Program-made: the position numbers and the translations under genes | Notes under the pieces: model-generated | Told to the model about the DNA's origin: nothing | The model's database searches: none | Seen by the model: only the letters and a program-made list of their open reading frames with translations | NCBI GenBank assembly: GCA_049688395.1 | Contig: JBAVKQ010000016.1 | Coordinates: 1 to 22,219, forward strand | Direction of reading: 5' to 3' | DNA from: Prado023 sp049688395 | GTDB lineage: Bacteria > Actinomycetota > Actinomycetes > S36-B12 > CAIYMF01 | Length of the DNA stretch: 22,219 nucleotides | In this document: positions 1-7,458 of the stretch, piece after piece | Layout of the letters: each line of letters opens with the position of its first letter | Position numbering within the stretch: the first letter of the stretch is position 1

Positions 1-1
1 C

Positions 2-55
2 GCCCAAGACACGCTGGCCACCCCGGCACCGGCCGGTCAACAAGAAGAACGCTGA
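2..55 (+). CDS. Possible 3' end of an upstream gene (partial)
   Basis: An open frame enters from the left edge and reads AQDTLATPAPAGQQEER before a TGA at 53-55, which lies at the foot of the stem-loop at 52-90. The Ala/Pro/Gln-rich tail looks like a flexible C-terminus. The TTGACAAACC-type sequence that follows at 101-110 is reminiscent of the 3' flank of IS110-family elements, but that is a memory-based impression only. Seventeen codons cannot identify a product. The hairpin directly after the stop is the main reason to believe the frame is real. Confidence 0.3.
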   Translation, partial: AQDTLATPAPAGQQEER

Positions 56-90
56 GCGCCCGCCCACGCCGATCGGCAGGCGGCGCTCAG
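52..90. terminator. Stem-loop, probable factor-independent terminator
   Basis: The arm CTGAGCGCCCGCC (52-64) pairs with GGCGGCGCTCAG (79-90) with a single bulged base and a 14-nt loop. It begins at the stop codon of the open frame entering from the left. There is no T tract, which is common for terminators in high-GC actinobacteria. It could instead be part of an insertion-sequence end. Confidence 0.5.
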
Positions 91-564
91 CCACGCCCAC
101 TTGACAAACCCGCCTACATATCAGGGAATGGCCCGATGCCGCACTTGGGTCAACTCCCACGGCCTCGACCACGTCCTCGTCGGCCATAGACCGAGCAAGC
201 CGTGCCAGCGACCCGCTCACCGAGGGTGATCCGAGGGGTGCCGCGCCAGCCGACCGCCGCCTGAGAGAAGGAACGTCGGAATGGGGTGTTCCGGGGCTCT
301 TTTGGTCACTCAGCGTGACTGGCGACGGCCTGGCCAGCCCTCCTCTTGAGGGGCCAGCGGAGTCACTCGGGCGCTGCACACCGCCCAGTGTGGGTCACCG
401 TGTCGATTCGGTGGCAACGTCCCCACCTTCGACTCGATGACTCGAGCACCTGATCGCGCATGTGCGGTCGACACCGCTCGGGGACGGGGGGTCGCTGTAG
501 TCGAGCGGGTCCTGATCTTCGGTCCTCGACCTGGCCAGCCCCGCGCACTCACGTCGCGTGCAGA
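91..564. other. Gene-poor stretch before the hydrolase gene
   Basis: No convincing gene is visible here. It holds a small palindrome GTCAC-TCAGC-GTGAC (305-319) and a GC-rich hairpin (CTGGCC 330-335 and CCCTC 338-342 against GAGGGGCCAG 348-357, loop CTCTT). An 11-base direct repeat CCTGGCCAGCC occurs at about 329-339 and 531-541. The text GGGGTGTTCCGGGGCTCTTTTGGTCACTC (about 284-312) resembles the kind of sequence seen at insertion-sequence ends, but no matching partner end was found. Confidence 0.4.
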
Positions 565-2100
565 ATGGATGTCGTGAGCTGGTTGCGTGGCGTGTTGGCA
601 GGGATCAGCGCGGCGCTGGTGCTGACTGTGGTGGGTTGCGCGGGTCGGTTGCCCGATCCGGTCGAGTTGCCCACAGTGTCCTCTGCTGTGGGTTCGGACC
701 CGGCGTTGACCCGCTTCTACGCGCAGCCGGTCGCTTGGGCCGACTGCCCGGGGACAGGCCGGCAGTGCGCCACCCTGAGCGTTCCGCGTGACTACAAGCA
801 TCCGGATGCCGGGTCGATCGAGCCGGCCGCGGCGCGGGTGCCGGCCCGGGACTCGGATCGACGGATCGGCTCATTGGTCATCAACCCGGGCGGGCCCGGG
901 CTGTCTGGTGTGCAGGCCCTGACCGGGGCGGTGCAGGTGGTCAGCCCTGAGGTCCGCGACGTGTTCGACCTGGTCGGGGTCGACCCGCGAGGCGTGGGTG
1001 GTTCGACACCCGTGGATTGCGTGTCTGCCGCTGGACTGGACGCGTGGCGCAGCCCCGGTTATGACCTGCAAGCCCCGGACGGTCCCGCCCGGCGGGCGGC
1101 GGACGCCGCCGCCATCACGGCCGGGTGCGCCCGCGACTCCGGGGACCTGCTGGCCCACGTCGACACCGTGTCGGCAGCCCGGGACCTCGACATCGTCCGC
1201 GCGGTCCTCGGCGACGACCGGCTGACCTATCTCGGCGTCTCCTACGGCACCGAACTGGGTGCCACGTACGCTGAGCTGTTCCCGCTACGGGTGGGTCGGA
1301 TGGTCCTGGACGCCGGGTTGGACCCCACGATGGACGACACACAGCGCATGCTGGGCCTGGCCGCAGGGTTCGAGTCCGCGCTGAACAGGTATGTGGCCCA
1401 CTGCCTGAACTCCGCCGGCTGCCCCCTGCCCAAACCCGCCGGGGCGGCTGTCGACCGGGTCCGCGCACTGGTTGCTGACCTGGCCGACCAGCCGCTGCCC
1501 ACCCGCACCGCGCGCGGCCTCACCCCGGCATTGGCCGTCGCCGCGCTGATGCAGGGCGTCGCCGACGACCAGGCCTGGCCCGACCTCAGCGGCGCGTTGG
1601 GTGCCGCCCTGCACCGGGGCGACGGCGCCCGGCTGTTGTCGATGGCCGACGCCGGCGCCGGGCGCACCCCTGACGGGCACTACCCGGGCAACGTATTCGA
1701 AGCGTCGGCCGCGATCACCTGCCTGGACTCCCCACGCCGTCTGAGTTCCCGAGAACTGCTCGGGTTCTCCGACCGGTTGGCGGCGGCGTCACCAACATTC
1801 GGACTGTTCCTGATCGACATTGCCGCCCTGTGCAGCGCGTGGCCGGTCCCACCCACCGGGACCGCCACCCCCACGACTGCCACCGGAGCGGACCCGATCC
1901 TCGTGGTGGGCACTACCCACGACCCCGCCGCGCCCTATCCCTGGTCTGTCGCGCTGTCCGGACAACTGCAATCCGGGGCGTTGCTCACCTACGACGGATT
2001 CGGGCACACCGCCTACGGGCACTCCACGACCTGCATCACCGACGCCGTCGACACCTACCTCCTCACCGGCCAAACACCCACCGCCGACACGATGTGCTGA
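565..2100 (+). CDS. Secreted lipoprotein alpha/beta-hydrolase, TAP family (tripeptidyl aminopeptidase-like)
   Basis: This 511-residue protein is a probable extracellular serine exopeptidase, anchored to the membrane outer face by a lipid. An N-terminal hydrophobic segment ends in the lipobox VVGC (Cys25). The alpha/beta-hydrolase core has an oxyanion-type HG-like turn in NPGGPGLSG and the nucleophile elbow GVSYG (Ser226). The C-terminal TAP-like domain supplies Asp453 (THDPAAPYP) and His481 (GFGHTAYGH), so the triad is complete. Several cysteines suggest disulfides. These features fit the Streptomyces tripeptidyl aminopeptidase / SlpD-SlpE group, whose usual length is about 500. The frame is open upstream to 460, but only a start at 565 places the signal peptide at the N-terminus; the ribosome-binding site there is weak. 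The substrate is inferred: N-terminal tripeptides, although some relatives act on other amides or esters. The gene stands alone and is followed by a hairpin. Confidence 0.92.
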   Translation: MDVVSWLRGVLAGISAALVLTVVGCAGRLPDPVELPTVSSAVGSDPALTRFYAQPVAWADCPGTGRQCATLSVPRDYKHPDAGSIEPAAARVPARDSDRRIGSLVINPGGPGLSGVQALTGAVQVVSPEVRDVFDLVGVDPRGVGGSTPVDCVSAAGLDAWRSPGYDLQAPDGPARRAADAAAITAGCARDSGDLLAHVDTVSAARDLDIVRAVLGDDRLTYLGVSYGTELGATYAELFPLRVGRMVLDAGLDPTMDDTQRMLGLAAGFESALNRYVAHCLNSAGCPLPKPAGAAVDRVRALVADLADQPLPTRTARGLTPALAVAALMQGVADDQAWPDLSGALGAALHRGDGARLLSMADAGAGRTPDGHYPGNVFEASAAITCLDSPRRLSSRELLGFSDRLAAASPTFGLFLIDIAALCSAWPVPPTGTATPTTATGADPILVVGTTHDPAAPYPWSVALSGQLQSGALLTYDGFGHTAYGHSTTCITDAVDTYLLTGQTPTADTMC

Positions 2101-2152
2101 CCCAACCGGCCGGGTCCCCCGATACCCGCAAGCGGCGGGTGCCGGGTTGGGT
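2100..2152 (+). terminator. Nested hairpin after the hydrolase gene
   Basis: ACCCAACCGGC (2100-2110) pairs with GCCGGGTTGGGT (2141-2152) with one bulge. Inside it, ACCCGC (2124-2129) pairs with GCGGGT (2135-2140) around a 5-nt loop. It begins on the last base of the stop codon. There is no U tract, but the position and stability fit an actinobacterial intrinsic terminator. Confidence 0.6.
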
Positions 2153-2531
2153 GCGGGATCGATGATAGGAGCGTTGAGTTGTTCTGGACCCAGTTGAGCT
2201 CCGATCACTGGTGGACCCATCGCGACCAGATCGGGGAGCCAGGTCTGAACGGAATTGCTGCGGGCATGTGCCTGTCCGCCGCCCGGTCATCCACTCGGTG
2301 ACAACCGCGGAGGTCGAGGCCGGTCAGCGTTGAGTGGTCGGTGGGACCACCGGCCACCCCCGAGCCACAGACCTGGCGCACCAGTGTGGGTACCAACGAG
2401 CCTCGTGTTCGCTGAGGAGGCGCGAGCGCTCCGAGCGCCGATGATGCGAATCGCGAAGAAGCTCACGGGTAAGGACTTCCGCGGGGGTCGCGCGCTCAGC
2501 TACGCTCAGATTGGCGACGAAGGGAAGCGAC
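2153..2531. other. Intergenic stretch with possible decayed coding sequence
   Basis: No intact gene is supported. A short frame from a TTG near 2182 reads LFWTQLSSDHWWTHRDQIG and stops about 40 codons later. It is preceded by AGGAG and looks like the start of a truncated protein. A second stretch around 2405-2480 reads FAEEARALRAPMMRIAKK and has coding-like composition but no sensible continuation. Both are best regarded as remnants. Confidence 0.3.
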
Positions 2532-2861
2532 ATGGACGATCGACAAGAGCAGCTCAGCATCCAGTTGGAGGTAACCCGCTCGATGTGGGTGACCATGCTC
2601 GGTCTCCTGTCGTCGAACACCCAGCAGTGGCGTTTCGTGGGGATCGTCGACGGGCAGCCCAAGTACACGAGTGCCACGTTCGCGGCCCCCTTCAGTTGGG
2701 GCACCGTCCCGCTGGGCAAGACCGAGTTGCCCCGCGAGGAATGGGCTCCGGGCATGGCCCAGGCCCTCGACGAGTTGCAGCGCGAGGTCACCAGCGACGG
2801 CTGGGCCGAGGACAGCCTCGGCGAACAGCCTTGGCAGCACGTGTACCACCGGTCGCATTAG
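2532..2861 (+). CDS. Small soluble hypothetical protein, 109 aa
   Basis: The ATG at 2532 is preceded by a good ribosome-binding site (AAGGGAAG), so it is preferred over the in-frame upstream start at 2511. The protein is acidic and tryptophan-rich, with no signal peptide or membrane segment. An N-terminal Gln/Glu-rich helix is followed by a probable strand pair (QWRFVGIVDGQPKYTS) and a C-terminal helix ending in a DGW motif (ALDELQREVTSDGW), then a Trp/His/Tyr-rich end. That layout is reminiscent of small actinobacterial proteins in which a helix plus DGW caps a short beta-sheet, but I cannot name the family. It stands alone and converges on the membrane protein at 2974-3549. Third-position G/C bias supports real coding. 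Confidence 0.7.
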   Translation: MDDRQEQLSIQLEVTRSMWVTMLGLLSSNTQQWRFVGIVDGQPKYTSATFAAPFSWGTVPLGKTELPREEWAPGMAQALDELQREVTSDGWAEDSLGEQPWQHVYHRSH

Positions 2862-2973
2862 GTCGACCGAGGCGCCGAGCCGGGGTCGGCCATCACCAGG
2901 TGGTGGAGGCTATGGGTGACCGTGCGCGCAGACGCCGCGCACTGGTCTGGTGCACCGGCAAGGGCGGCGGTTG

Positions 2974-3549
2974 CTATCGGGTGTGGTCCGGGGGTGCTAC
3001 CTGGGCGCTGGTCGCCACCTCGGTTCGGACTGCTGAGCGCAGCAGGAACGCGAAGGTGACCAGCACCAGACCAGTGCTCCACGCGCCGAGACTGAACAGC
3101 CTCGGGCCCCATAGGGCCAGGCCAACGCCGCCCAGGGCTAGGATCCCGGCCAGGACGGCGTAGATCCGCATGCCGTACAGGAACACGAAGGGCAGGTAGT
3201 GTGCGCCGACGATGACCATCGCGGCCGCGAAGAACCAATCGAGCCGATAGCCGGTGACCGCCAAGGCGACGAGCAATCCCAGGGGGAATGTGAAGGCGAT
3301 CTGCGTGGCCAGTCCCGCCATCGGATGCCCAGCGGGCAGAGAGGCAGGACGGCCGACCATCCGCAGGCACAACATGGTCACGGGGAAGATCAGGATCCCA
3401 CCGAGCAGCAGGATGGCGATCGCCACAACGGGCGCGGAAAACGTCCCGACTGCGGCGGCGATCAACCACAGGCCCCCTGCCACCAGTTGCCCGAAGAAGC
3501 CCCCAACATAGACGAGTCGGACATCCTGCTGGGCTTCATGAATCTGCAT
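2974..3549 (-). CDS. DUF7010-like integral membrane protein, 191 aa
   Basis: The protein begins MQIHEAQQDVRLVYVGGFFG and has about six hydrophobic segments: residues ~14-34, 39-60, 80-99, 104-122, 128-146 and 152-170. The cytoplasmic C-terminus is hydrophilic. The EAQQDVRxxYxGG start followed by packed helices resembles DUF7010-type membrane proteins; this is from memory and moderately sure. No function is known for that group. The ATG at 3549 (complement) is chosen over an in-frame GTG at 3564 because GGAGAG lies seven bases upstream of it. The upstream sequence is the truncated end of a hydrolase remnant whose stop overlaps this gene's start, so the original promoter may have been altered by that deletion. 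Confidence 0.75.
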   Translation of the reverse strand: MQIHEAQQDVRLVYVGGFFGQLVAGGLWLIAAAVGTFSAPVVAIAILLLGGILIFPVTMLCLRMVGRPASLPAGHPMAGLATQIAFTFPLGLLVALAVTGYRLDWFFAAAMVIVGAHYLPFVFLYGMRIYAVLAGILALGGVGLALWGPRLFSLGAWSTGLVLVTFAFLLRSAVRTEVATSAQVAPPDHTR

Positions 3550-3751
3550 GCGAACACTCTCCACGGGTCAGGATCAGGTCGGGCCGGCCTCCGGCACGGA
3601 TGGAACCTCGGAAGATTCCGTGGACGAGCAGGATCGGCGATCCCAAGCCTTGGTCGAGGTAGCAGATCCGCCCATACTCGGTCGTGGCGGTCCCTGGCCG
3701 CATGGTGGCCAGCCGGGCCCGCGCGGCACGCATCGCGGACGGGTAGTGCAG
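3536..3751 (-). pseudogene. Truncated alpha/beta-hydrolase remnant (N-terminal part only)
   Basis: The frame reads LHYPSAMRAARARLATMRP, then a segment with YLDQGLGSPILLVHGIF. This is the familiar opening of actinobacterial alpha/beta-hydrolases, where GxGxPxLLVHGIFGG carries the oxyanion-hole HG. Similarity stops right after HGIF (about 3610); the next ~24 codons are unrelated and end in a TGA at 3536-3538. The nucleophile Ser, Asp and His regions are all missing. No clear start codon precedes the LHYPSA segment. A deletion that joined this fragment to the DUF7010-like gene is the simplest reading. It is unlikely to make a functional enzyme. Confidence 0.65.
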
Positions 3752-4184
3752 CGGGTTGGTGGGGGTCGGGCATCGGCGGCCTCGCCGATCGGCGGCGCGC
3801 GATCAGGTGCCGGTTGAAGGATGTCGACCGCGGGTGAACACTGAACCCGGACCTGAAGCCTGCTGCACACCCCATGCAACGGCTGTTGGTGTCGCTGCGT
3901 CTGATGGTGATCACGTTCACGCCGTGGTAGCTGGCCGGCCTGGCGATCGATGTCGTGGTCCTGTCGCTGTCTGCGCGTTCTCTGGCGCGGAGCTGACACC
4001 GTTGACATGCCCGCGCTGAGGAGCGGCGATGACGCCGGCCTTCGTGTGAGGGTTGGAGCAGACGCCCCCAGTTGGACCGGGGGATCGCCAAACTCAAGCA
4101 CTGCCCCTGACTGCGACTTAGCGGGTTGAGGGCGCATGTGGTGCTGAGGCTGCGTCCGACCCGAGTGGCAGGGGAGTCGCTCGG
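3752..4184. other. Gap without a supported gene
   Basis: No intact gene is seen on either strand. CCCCC (4065-4069) and GGGGG (4079-4083) form a small hairpin. A short plus-strand frame ending near 4108 reads QLDRGIAKLKHCP, which is faintly like the C-terminal part of a transposase but too short to call. Confidence 0.3.
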
Positions 4185-4670
4185 CTACCTGGTCTGGTTG
4201 CCAGCCCACGTCTCTGTGAGGTCCGCATCGTTAACAGCCAGTCCTTCATCTCGGCGCAGCAGCACCAGCGCCAGTACAACCAACGGCAAGTTGGCGAAGG
4301 CGTAGTAGGAAACGATCGGCAACAGTCCGACCATGAACGCGACCGCGCACCAAAGCGCAACACGAGCTCTGCGACCGCTGGTCATCATCAGCAGGCCCAC
4401 GGTGATCTCGAAGGCGGCCAGCGCCACAGCGAACACTGCAGCCCTGGGCAGGACGAGCGAACTCATAAGTGCTGCGACTCCGGGCCAAGCGAGTTCCTCT
4501 GCAATGTCTCGGTAGAGCTCTTCGGCGTCGGGTCGGACAACGAACAGGTTGTAGCCGGCCATGGCACAGAAGAACACCCCGAGACCTCGGCGGGACCACG
4601 TCATCCAGCCGCGGCTTCGGGGGGTGGGGGAACGGTGCACGGGTGCCAATGACTCGACGACTCTAGACAT
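4185..4670 (-). CDS. DoxX-like membrane protein, 161 aa
   Basis: Four hydrophobic segments follow a short basic N-terminus: GLGVFFCAMAGYNLFVV; a segment ending LVLPRAAVFAVALAAFEI; VGLLMMTSG with the following WCAVAFMVGLLPIV; and FANLPLVVLALVLL. The order, with an amphipathic loop carrying YRDIAEE between TM1 and TM2 and an FE in TM2-3, matches DoxX-like four-helix proteins. DoxX relatives sit in the cytoplasmic membrane and some take part in thiol or quinol redox, but the family is broad and no redox cysteine pair is present here. The ATG at 4670 (complement) has GGAG nine bases upstream, so it is preferred over in-frame ATGs at 4679 and 4718. It is a single gene with long gaps on both sides. 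Confidence 0.7.
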   Translation of the reverse strand: MSRVVESLAPVHRSPTPRSRGWMTWSRRGLGVFFCAMAGYNLFVVRPDAEELYRDIAEELAWPGVAALMSSLVLPRAAVFAVALAAFEITVGLLMMTSGRRARVALWCAVAFMVGLLPIVSYYAFANLPLVVLALVLLRRDEGLAVNDADLTETWAGNQTR

Positions 4671-5081
4671 CGCCGCCATCTCCTTCGAGGCAGGGCCACG
4701 ACTCGACTTTCGGACCAATCCCAGTCTCCAACTCCCGAGCCCCGGTCAGACAGGGACCTTCGGCCTGCCCACAAGCGCATATCACGGCGAGCCGGCCCGG
4801 CCTCGACTCCCGGAGCGCCCGCAGCGGTGCTCAAGGTCGGCGCGTTGCGCCTCAGGTCAGGGGCCAAGTGGCGTCAACCGCCTTGGCGGGGTCTTCATGA
4901 GCGGATCTCAGCGGGGGCCCTGCACGCGGCACTTTGGCTCATCGACACCGACGGAAGTGCGCCCATCCATGCTTCGTCGCGAATCGTGCAGCACCGATTC
5001 GTCGGCAGGGCTGGTCAGTGGCGGCTGCGGGCTGCTAGGACGCGCAGCGTCGGCGTACTGCATAGCCAGTACGGTGGCGCA
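4671..5081. other. Gap without a supported gene
   Basis: The plus-strand frame of the following gene is open back to 4827, but the residues upstream of about 5082 look random: Arg/Trp/His-rich, with no hydrophobic pattern. I read this as open by virtue of high GC rather than coding. The promoter of the divergent DoxX-like gene should lie near 4680-4730. Confidence 0.35.
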
Positions 5082-5462
5082 GTGGGTGGGCTCTCAGCGC
5101 AACGGGCAGGTCGTGGGGCGGCGGTGGTGCTCGGTGGTGCAGCGCTATTCCAGGTCGGGTTGGCCGCCGGTGCGCCATGGGGTGCAGCAGCCTGGGGTGG
5201 CCGCCGCCAGGGGGCGCTCCCCGCCGGGATTCGCGCGGCCAGTGGCGGATCAGCGGTGCTGCTCGGCGCGATCGCGGCCTTGGCCGCATCCCCAGACCCC
5301 GCCAACCCAGTACTGCGCACGCGCATACTGCGCGGCAGCGCTGCCTACCTGGCTGTGGGGGCGCTGGCGAACGCAGCATCACGCTCACCTATCGAGCGGT
5401 GCTGGGCACCGGTGAACGCGGTCGGGGCAGGCCTGCTGTGGCGCGCTACCACTTCACCCTGA
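5082..5462 (+). CDS. Small conserved-type membrane protein, about 126 aa
   Basis: From the GTG at 5082 the product starts VGGLSAQRAGRGAAVVLGG and has about four hydrophobic segments: AAVVLGGAALFQVGLAAG, SAVLLGAIAALAA, SAAYLAVGALANAA and VNAVGAGLLW. The pattern AAGAPWGAAAWGG, then LP..(I/L)RAASG, then LANAASRSPIER is one I associate with short, uncharacterised actinobacterial membrane proteins; its function is unknown. The start is uncertain. The frame remains open upstream and no strong ribosome-binding site is visible, but the relatives I have in mind begin just before the QRAG...VVL segment, which fits 5082. It converges on the DUF6226-like gene with 147 bases between them. Confidence 0.6.
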   Translation: MGGLSAQRAGRGAAVVLGGAALFQVGLAAGAPWGAAAWGGRRQGALPAGIRAASGGSAVLLGAIAALAASPDPANPVLRTRILRGSAAYLAVGALANAASRSPIERCWAPVNAVGAGLLWRATTSP

Positions 5463-5609
5463 CGAGTTCGACACGGCGTTCGCTACACACAGGTGAGCGG
5501 GCGGAACCGCCCAAACGCATCGCGTCCACGCATGCACCGAGGGGACGCGTCACATCGCCGAATATCGCGCACGGCGTGCAGGGCATCATCGCCCAAGGTG
5601 ACGCGGTGT

Positions 5610-6260
5610 TCAGCGTGGGTCTGAGGCTGCGTGTGGCCAGGCGGCCCACCCTTCGGAAAGGTTCCGGAGGATGGGCTTGGCCGTTTTGAGTCGCTGTGCG
5701 GCGATGTCTTGGCCGCGAGATCGCCCTGAAGTCCCGCCGTCAGGGTAGGCGAACGCGTACTCAACCCTGGGGCGGAATCCGCGTTCGATGCCCTCCCGGT
5801 AGTGCCCGGTGACGACCGCGAGCACTTGCTGCTCCAGTTGGTCGGTTTCCGAGGCCCAGCCGGAATCGCACGCGTCGCAGCCGCATACCGGGTAGTGGAA
5901 GTCGTGCAGCAAGCCGGCGTGCAGGAAGATACCGGGGTAGGCAGTGAACACGAAAGTCAGCGCCGCGCACGCCGGGTCGTTCGGCCGGATCCGCACCGCG
6001 CGGATTACCTCAGGGGCCGGGTGAAGCAGGTCCGCCGCCGTCTCCTCGCCCTCGATGAGTTGGACGTCGTAGGTGTCACGCAGGTATGCGATGAGGGCCT
6101 CAGCGACTGTGTGGAGTGGTGCGAAACGCTCCGGATGTGTGTCGACCGAGTACGTCTCGTCCGGGGGAGACCCGCCCCACCGATTCCCGTAGTCGATGAC
6201 CTTGCCGTCGGCGTCACGGAAGACCGGCGCGTCGATCGACGGGCGCAGGTACGAGCTCAC
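5610..6260 (-). CDS. DUF6226-like soluble protein, 216 aa
   Basis: The central part has YSVDTHPERFAPLHTVAEAL, then YDVQLIEGEE and a run with RIRPNDPACAALTFVFT. It is followed by DFHYPVCGCDACD, a compact cysteine cluster at the centre of the C-terminal half. The PERFAPLH...A..L motif is typical of what I know as DUF6226, whose function is unknown. There is no signal peptide or membrane segment. The CxCxxC arrangement could bind a metal, though it is a single cluster of three cysteines. A GTG at 6260 (complement) is chosen because GGGAGG lies eight bases upstream; an in-frame ATG at 6278 lacks such a site. Its 5' side abuts an insertion-sequence remnant. Confidence 0.7.
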   Translation of the reverse strand: MSSYLRPSIDAPVFRDADGKVIDYGNRWGGSPPDETYSVDTHPERFAPLHTVAEALIAYLRDTYDVQLIEGEETAADLLHPAPEVIRAVRIRPNDPACAALTFVFTAYPGIFLHAGLLHDFHYPVCGCDACDSGWASETDQLEQQVLAVVTGHYREGIERGFRPRVEYAFAYPDGGTSGRSRGQDIAAQRLKTAKPILRNLSEGWAAWPHAASDPR

Positions 6261-6371
6261 ATCCGCATCCTCCCGCATCCGCGCGACGGCCGTCTTCTCG
6301 TCCCATGCAAGGCAACGGCACCGTTGGTGCGGTTCGTCGGCACTGCTGAACCATTGGGACGAGATCGCCGA

Positions 6372-6509
6372 TCAGTTCGGTTGAGAGAGGTCCGTCTTGA
6401 TCCAGATCAGAGTGGCGGCGAGGCAGACCGCTGCGCGGTAGCTGCGGGCGAGCTTGGCTCTGCGCATCGCGGTCCGGCGCCACTGATCGAGCCGGTTGAA
6501 GCAGCGCAC
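6372..6509 (-). mobile_element. IS5-family transposase, C-terminal remnant
   Basis: The last 45 codons of a frame read VRCFNRLDQWRRTAMRR, then KLARSYRAAVCLAATLIW, ending in TGA at 6372-6374. This matches the end of IS5-type DDE transposases (ERCFNRLKQWRGIATRxDKxAxSYxAgxxLAsxxxW), including the conserved R-x(3)-D/R-K region after the catalytic Glu. The Glu of the usual VERCFNR is lost at the junction: only VRCFNR remains, and upstream codons are unrelated. No terminal inverted repeats were found. It is a dead fragment marking a past insertion and deletion next to the toxin-antitoxin pair. Confidence 0.7.
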
Positions 6510-6664
6510 CGGCACCGATGCTGCCTCCGCTGGACTGCCCCACGCCGCCGCAAGCTGGGCGTGTGTCGCAGGCGCGGGTTCCCGCGAGCCCACCCGCCCC
6601 GGACAAGGAACCCGGGCTCAAGGGCGCGCCCGTGACTGACCAACCGGAGGCGTCTCACGGGTGA

Positions 6665-6670
6665 TACATT
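6665..6670 (+). promoter_or_regulatory. Probable -10 element of the vapBC pair
   Basis: TACATT ends six bases before the antitoxin ATG at 6677, close to the distance expected for a leaderless transcript starting at or near the A of ATG. No good -35 is visible at 16-18 bases upstream. Leaderless starts are common in actinobacteria. Confidence 0.4.
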
Positions 6671-6676
6671 AGGTGC

Positions 6677-6931
6677 ATGACTGCGACCCCTGATGAGAAG
6701 CGAGTCTCCGTCCGCGACATCCGCAATCACGGCGGTGATGTGCTCGCACGCGTCCAAAGCGGAGAGACCCTCACCATCACGAGCGACGGCACCCCCGTCG
6801 CCGAACTACGACCCCTCCCACGACGAAGCCTGTCTGGCGCGGAGCTGGTGGCGCGCCGGCGCCGGCTTCCCCGGGTGGACGCCAGCGCGCTGAGGGGCGA
6901 CATCGACGCACTCCTGGACCAGTCCCTGTGA
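6677..6931 (+). CDS. vapB: Phd/YefM-type antitoxin of a VapBC pair
   Basis: The 84-residue product has the standard Phd/YefM N-terminal DNA-binding fold: VSVRDIRNHGGDVLARVQSG, then ETLTITSDGTPVAEL (residues ~10-45). A C-terminal Arg/Leu/Asp-rich tail should wrap around and block the toxin. The stop codon TGA overlaps the GTG start of the toxin gene (GTGA), so the two are translationally coupled, which is typical of these modules. The pair is expected to repress its own promoter through the N-terminal domain; a -10 box lies just upstream of the ATG. Length and order are normal, and nothing looks truncated. Confidence 0.9.
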   Translation: MTATPDEKRVSVRDIRNHGGDVLARVQSGETLTITSDGTPVAELRPLPRRSLSGAELVARRRRLPRVDASALRGDIDALLDQSL

Positions 6932-7359
6932 CCACCCCGCCTCACGATCGCGCGGTCCTGGACACCAGCGCGGTCATCCGCCTGGCGGAGGTCGATCCTC
7001 GGCGCCTGGCCGCCGAGTCCGTCATCACGACCGTGACCTTGGCCGAACTGAGCGTCGGACCGCTCGTCGCCGCAACCGCTTCCGAGCGAGCCGCTCGCCA
7101 ACGGCACCTCCAGCAGGCCGAGACCGACTTCGGTGAACCGCTACCCTTCGACGCCGAGGCCGCGCGAGCCTTCGGCCCGATCGCAGCGTCGCTACGCGCA
7201 GCGGGTCAGAAGCCTCGAGCGCGCGCATTCGACGCCATGATCGCCGCCATCGCCATGAGCCAGGCACTGCCCGTCTACACCTTCAACCCCAAGGACTTCG
7301 CAGCAACCGGGGCAGAGCTGGTCGACCTCGGCGAAGAAGCCGAACACCCCACCCCCTGA
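6928..7359 (+). CDS. vapC: VapC-type PIN-domain ribonuclease toxin
   Basis: The 143-residue PIN domain shows the acidic metal-binding set: Asp12 (VLDTSAVI), Glu40 (TLAELSVG), Asp102 (AFDAMIAA) and Asp123 in FNPKDF. All four are present, so an active Mg/Mn-dependent endoribonuclease is likely; VapC family members usually cut tRNAs or rRNA. The GTG start overlaps the antitoxin stop. The insertion ATASERAARQRHLQQAE between the second and third acidic residues is a normal helical region. The frame is complete and the C-terminal tail is Pro/Glu-rich. The target RNA cannot be predicted from sequence. Confidence 0.92.
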   Translation: MTTPPHDRAVLDTSAVIRLAEVDPRRLAAESVITTVTLAELSVGPLVAATASERAARQRHLQQAETDFGEPLPFDAEAARAFGPIAASLRAAGQKPRARAFDAMIAAIAMSQALPVYTFNPKDFAATGAELVDLGEEAEHPTP

Positions 7360-7458
7360 GCCACTCGACCCGGGCGCCGCGAGACTGGGAGCGTCCCGGG
7401 GGAGCGCAGGCTGCCGGGTGGGGCCGCCGTGGCCGGGTTCGGGTGGAAGTAGGGTCCA

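Noticed and set aside
101..129. TTGACA at 101-106 as a -35 promoter element
   Set aside because: No -10-like hexamer sits 16-18 bases downstream (the sequence there is GGGAAT) and no gene follows closely.
2255..3163. 302-codon plus-strand frame covering the 109-residue gene and part of the DUF7010-like gene
   Set aside because: It overlaps two better-supported genes, is Arg/Pro/Gly/His-rich like an out-of-frame high-GC reading, and shows no domain or ribosome-binding site.
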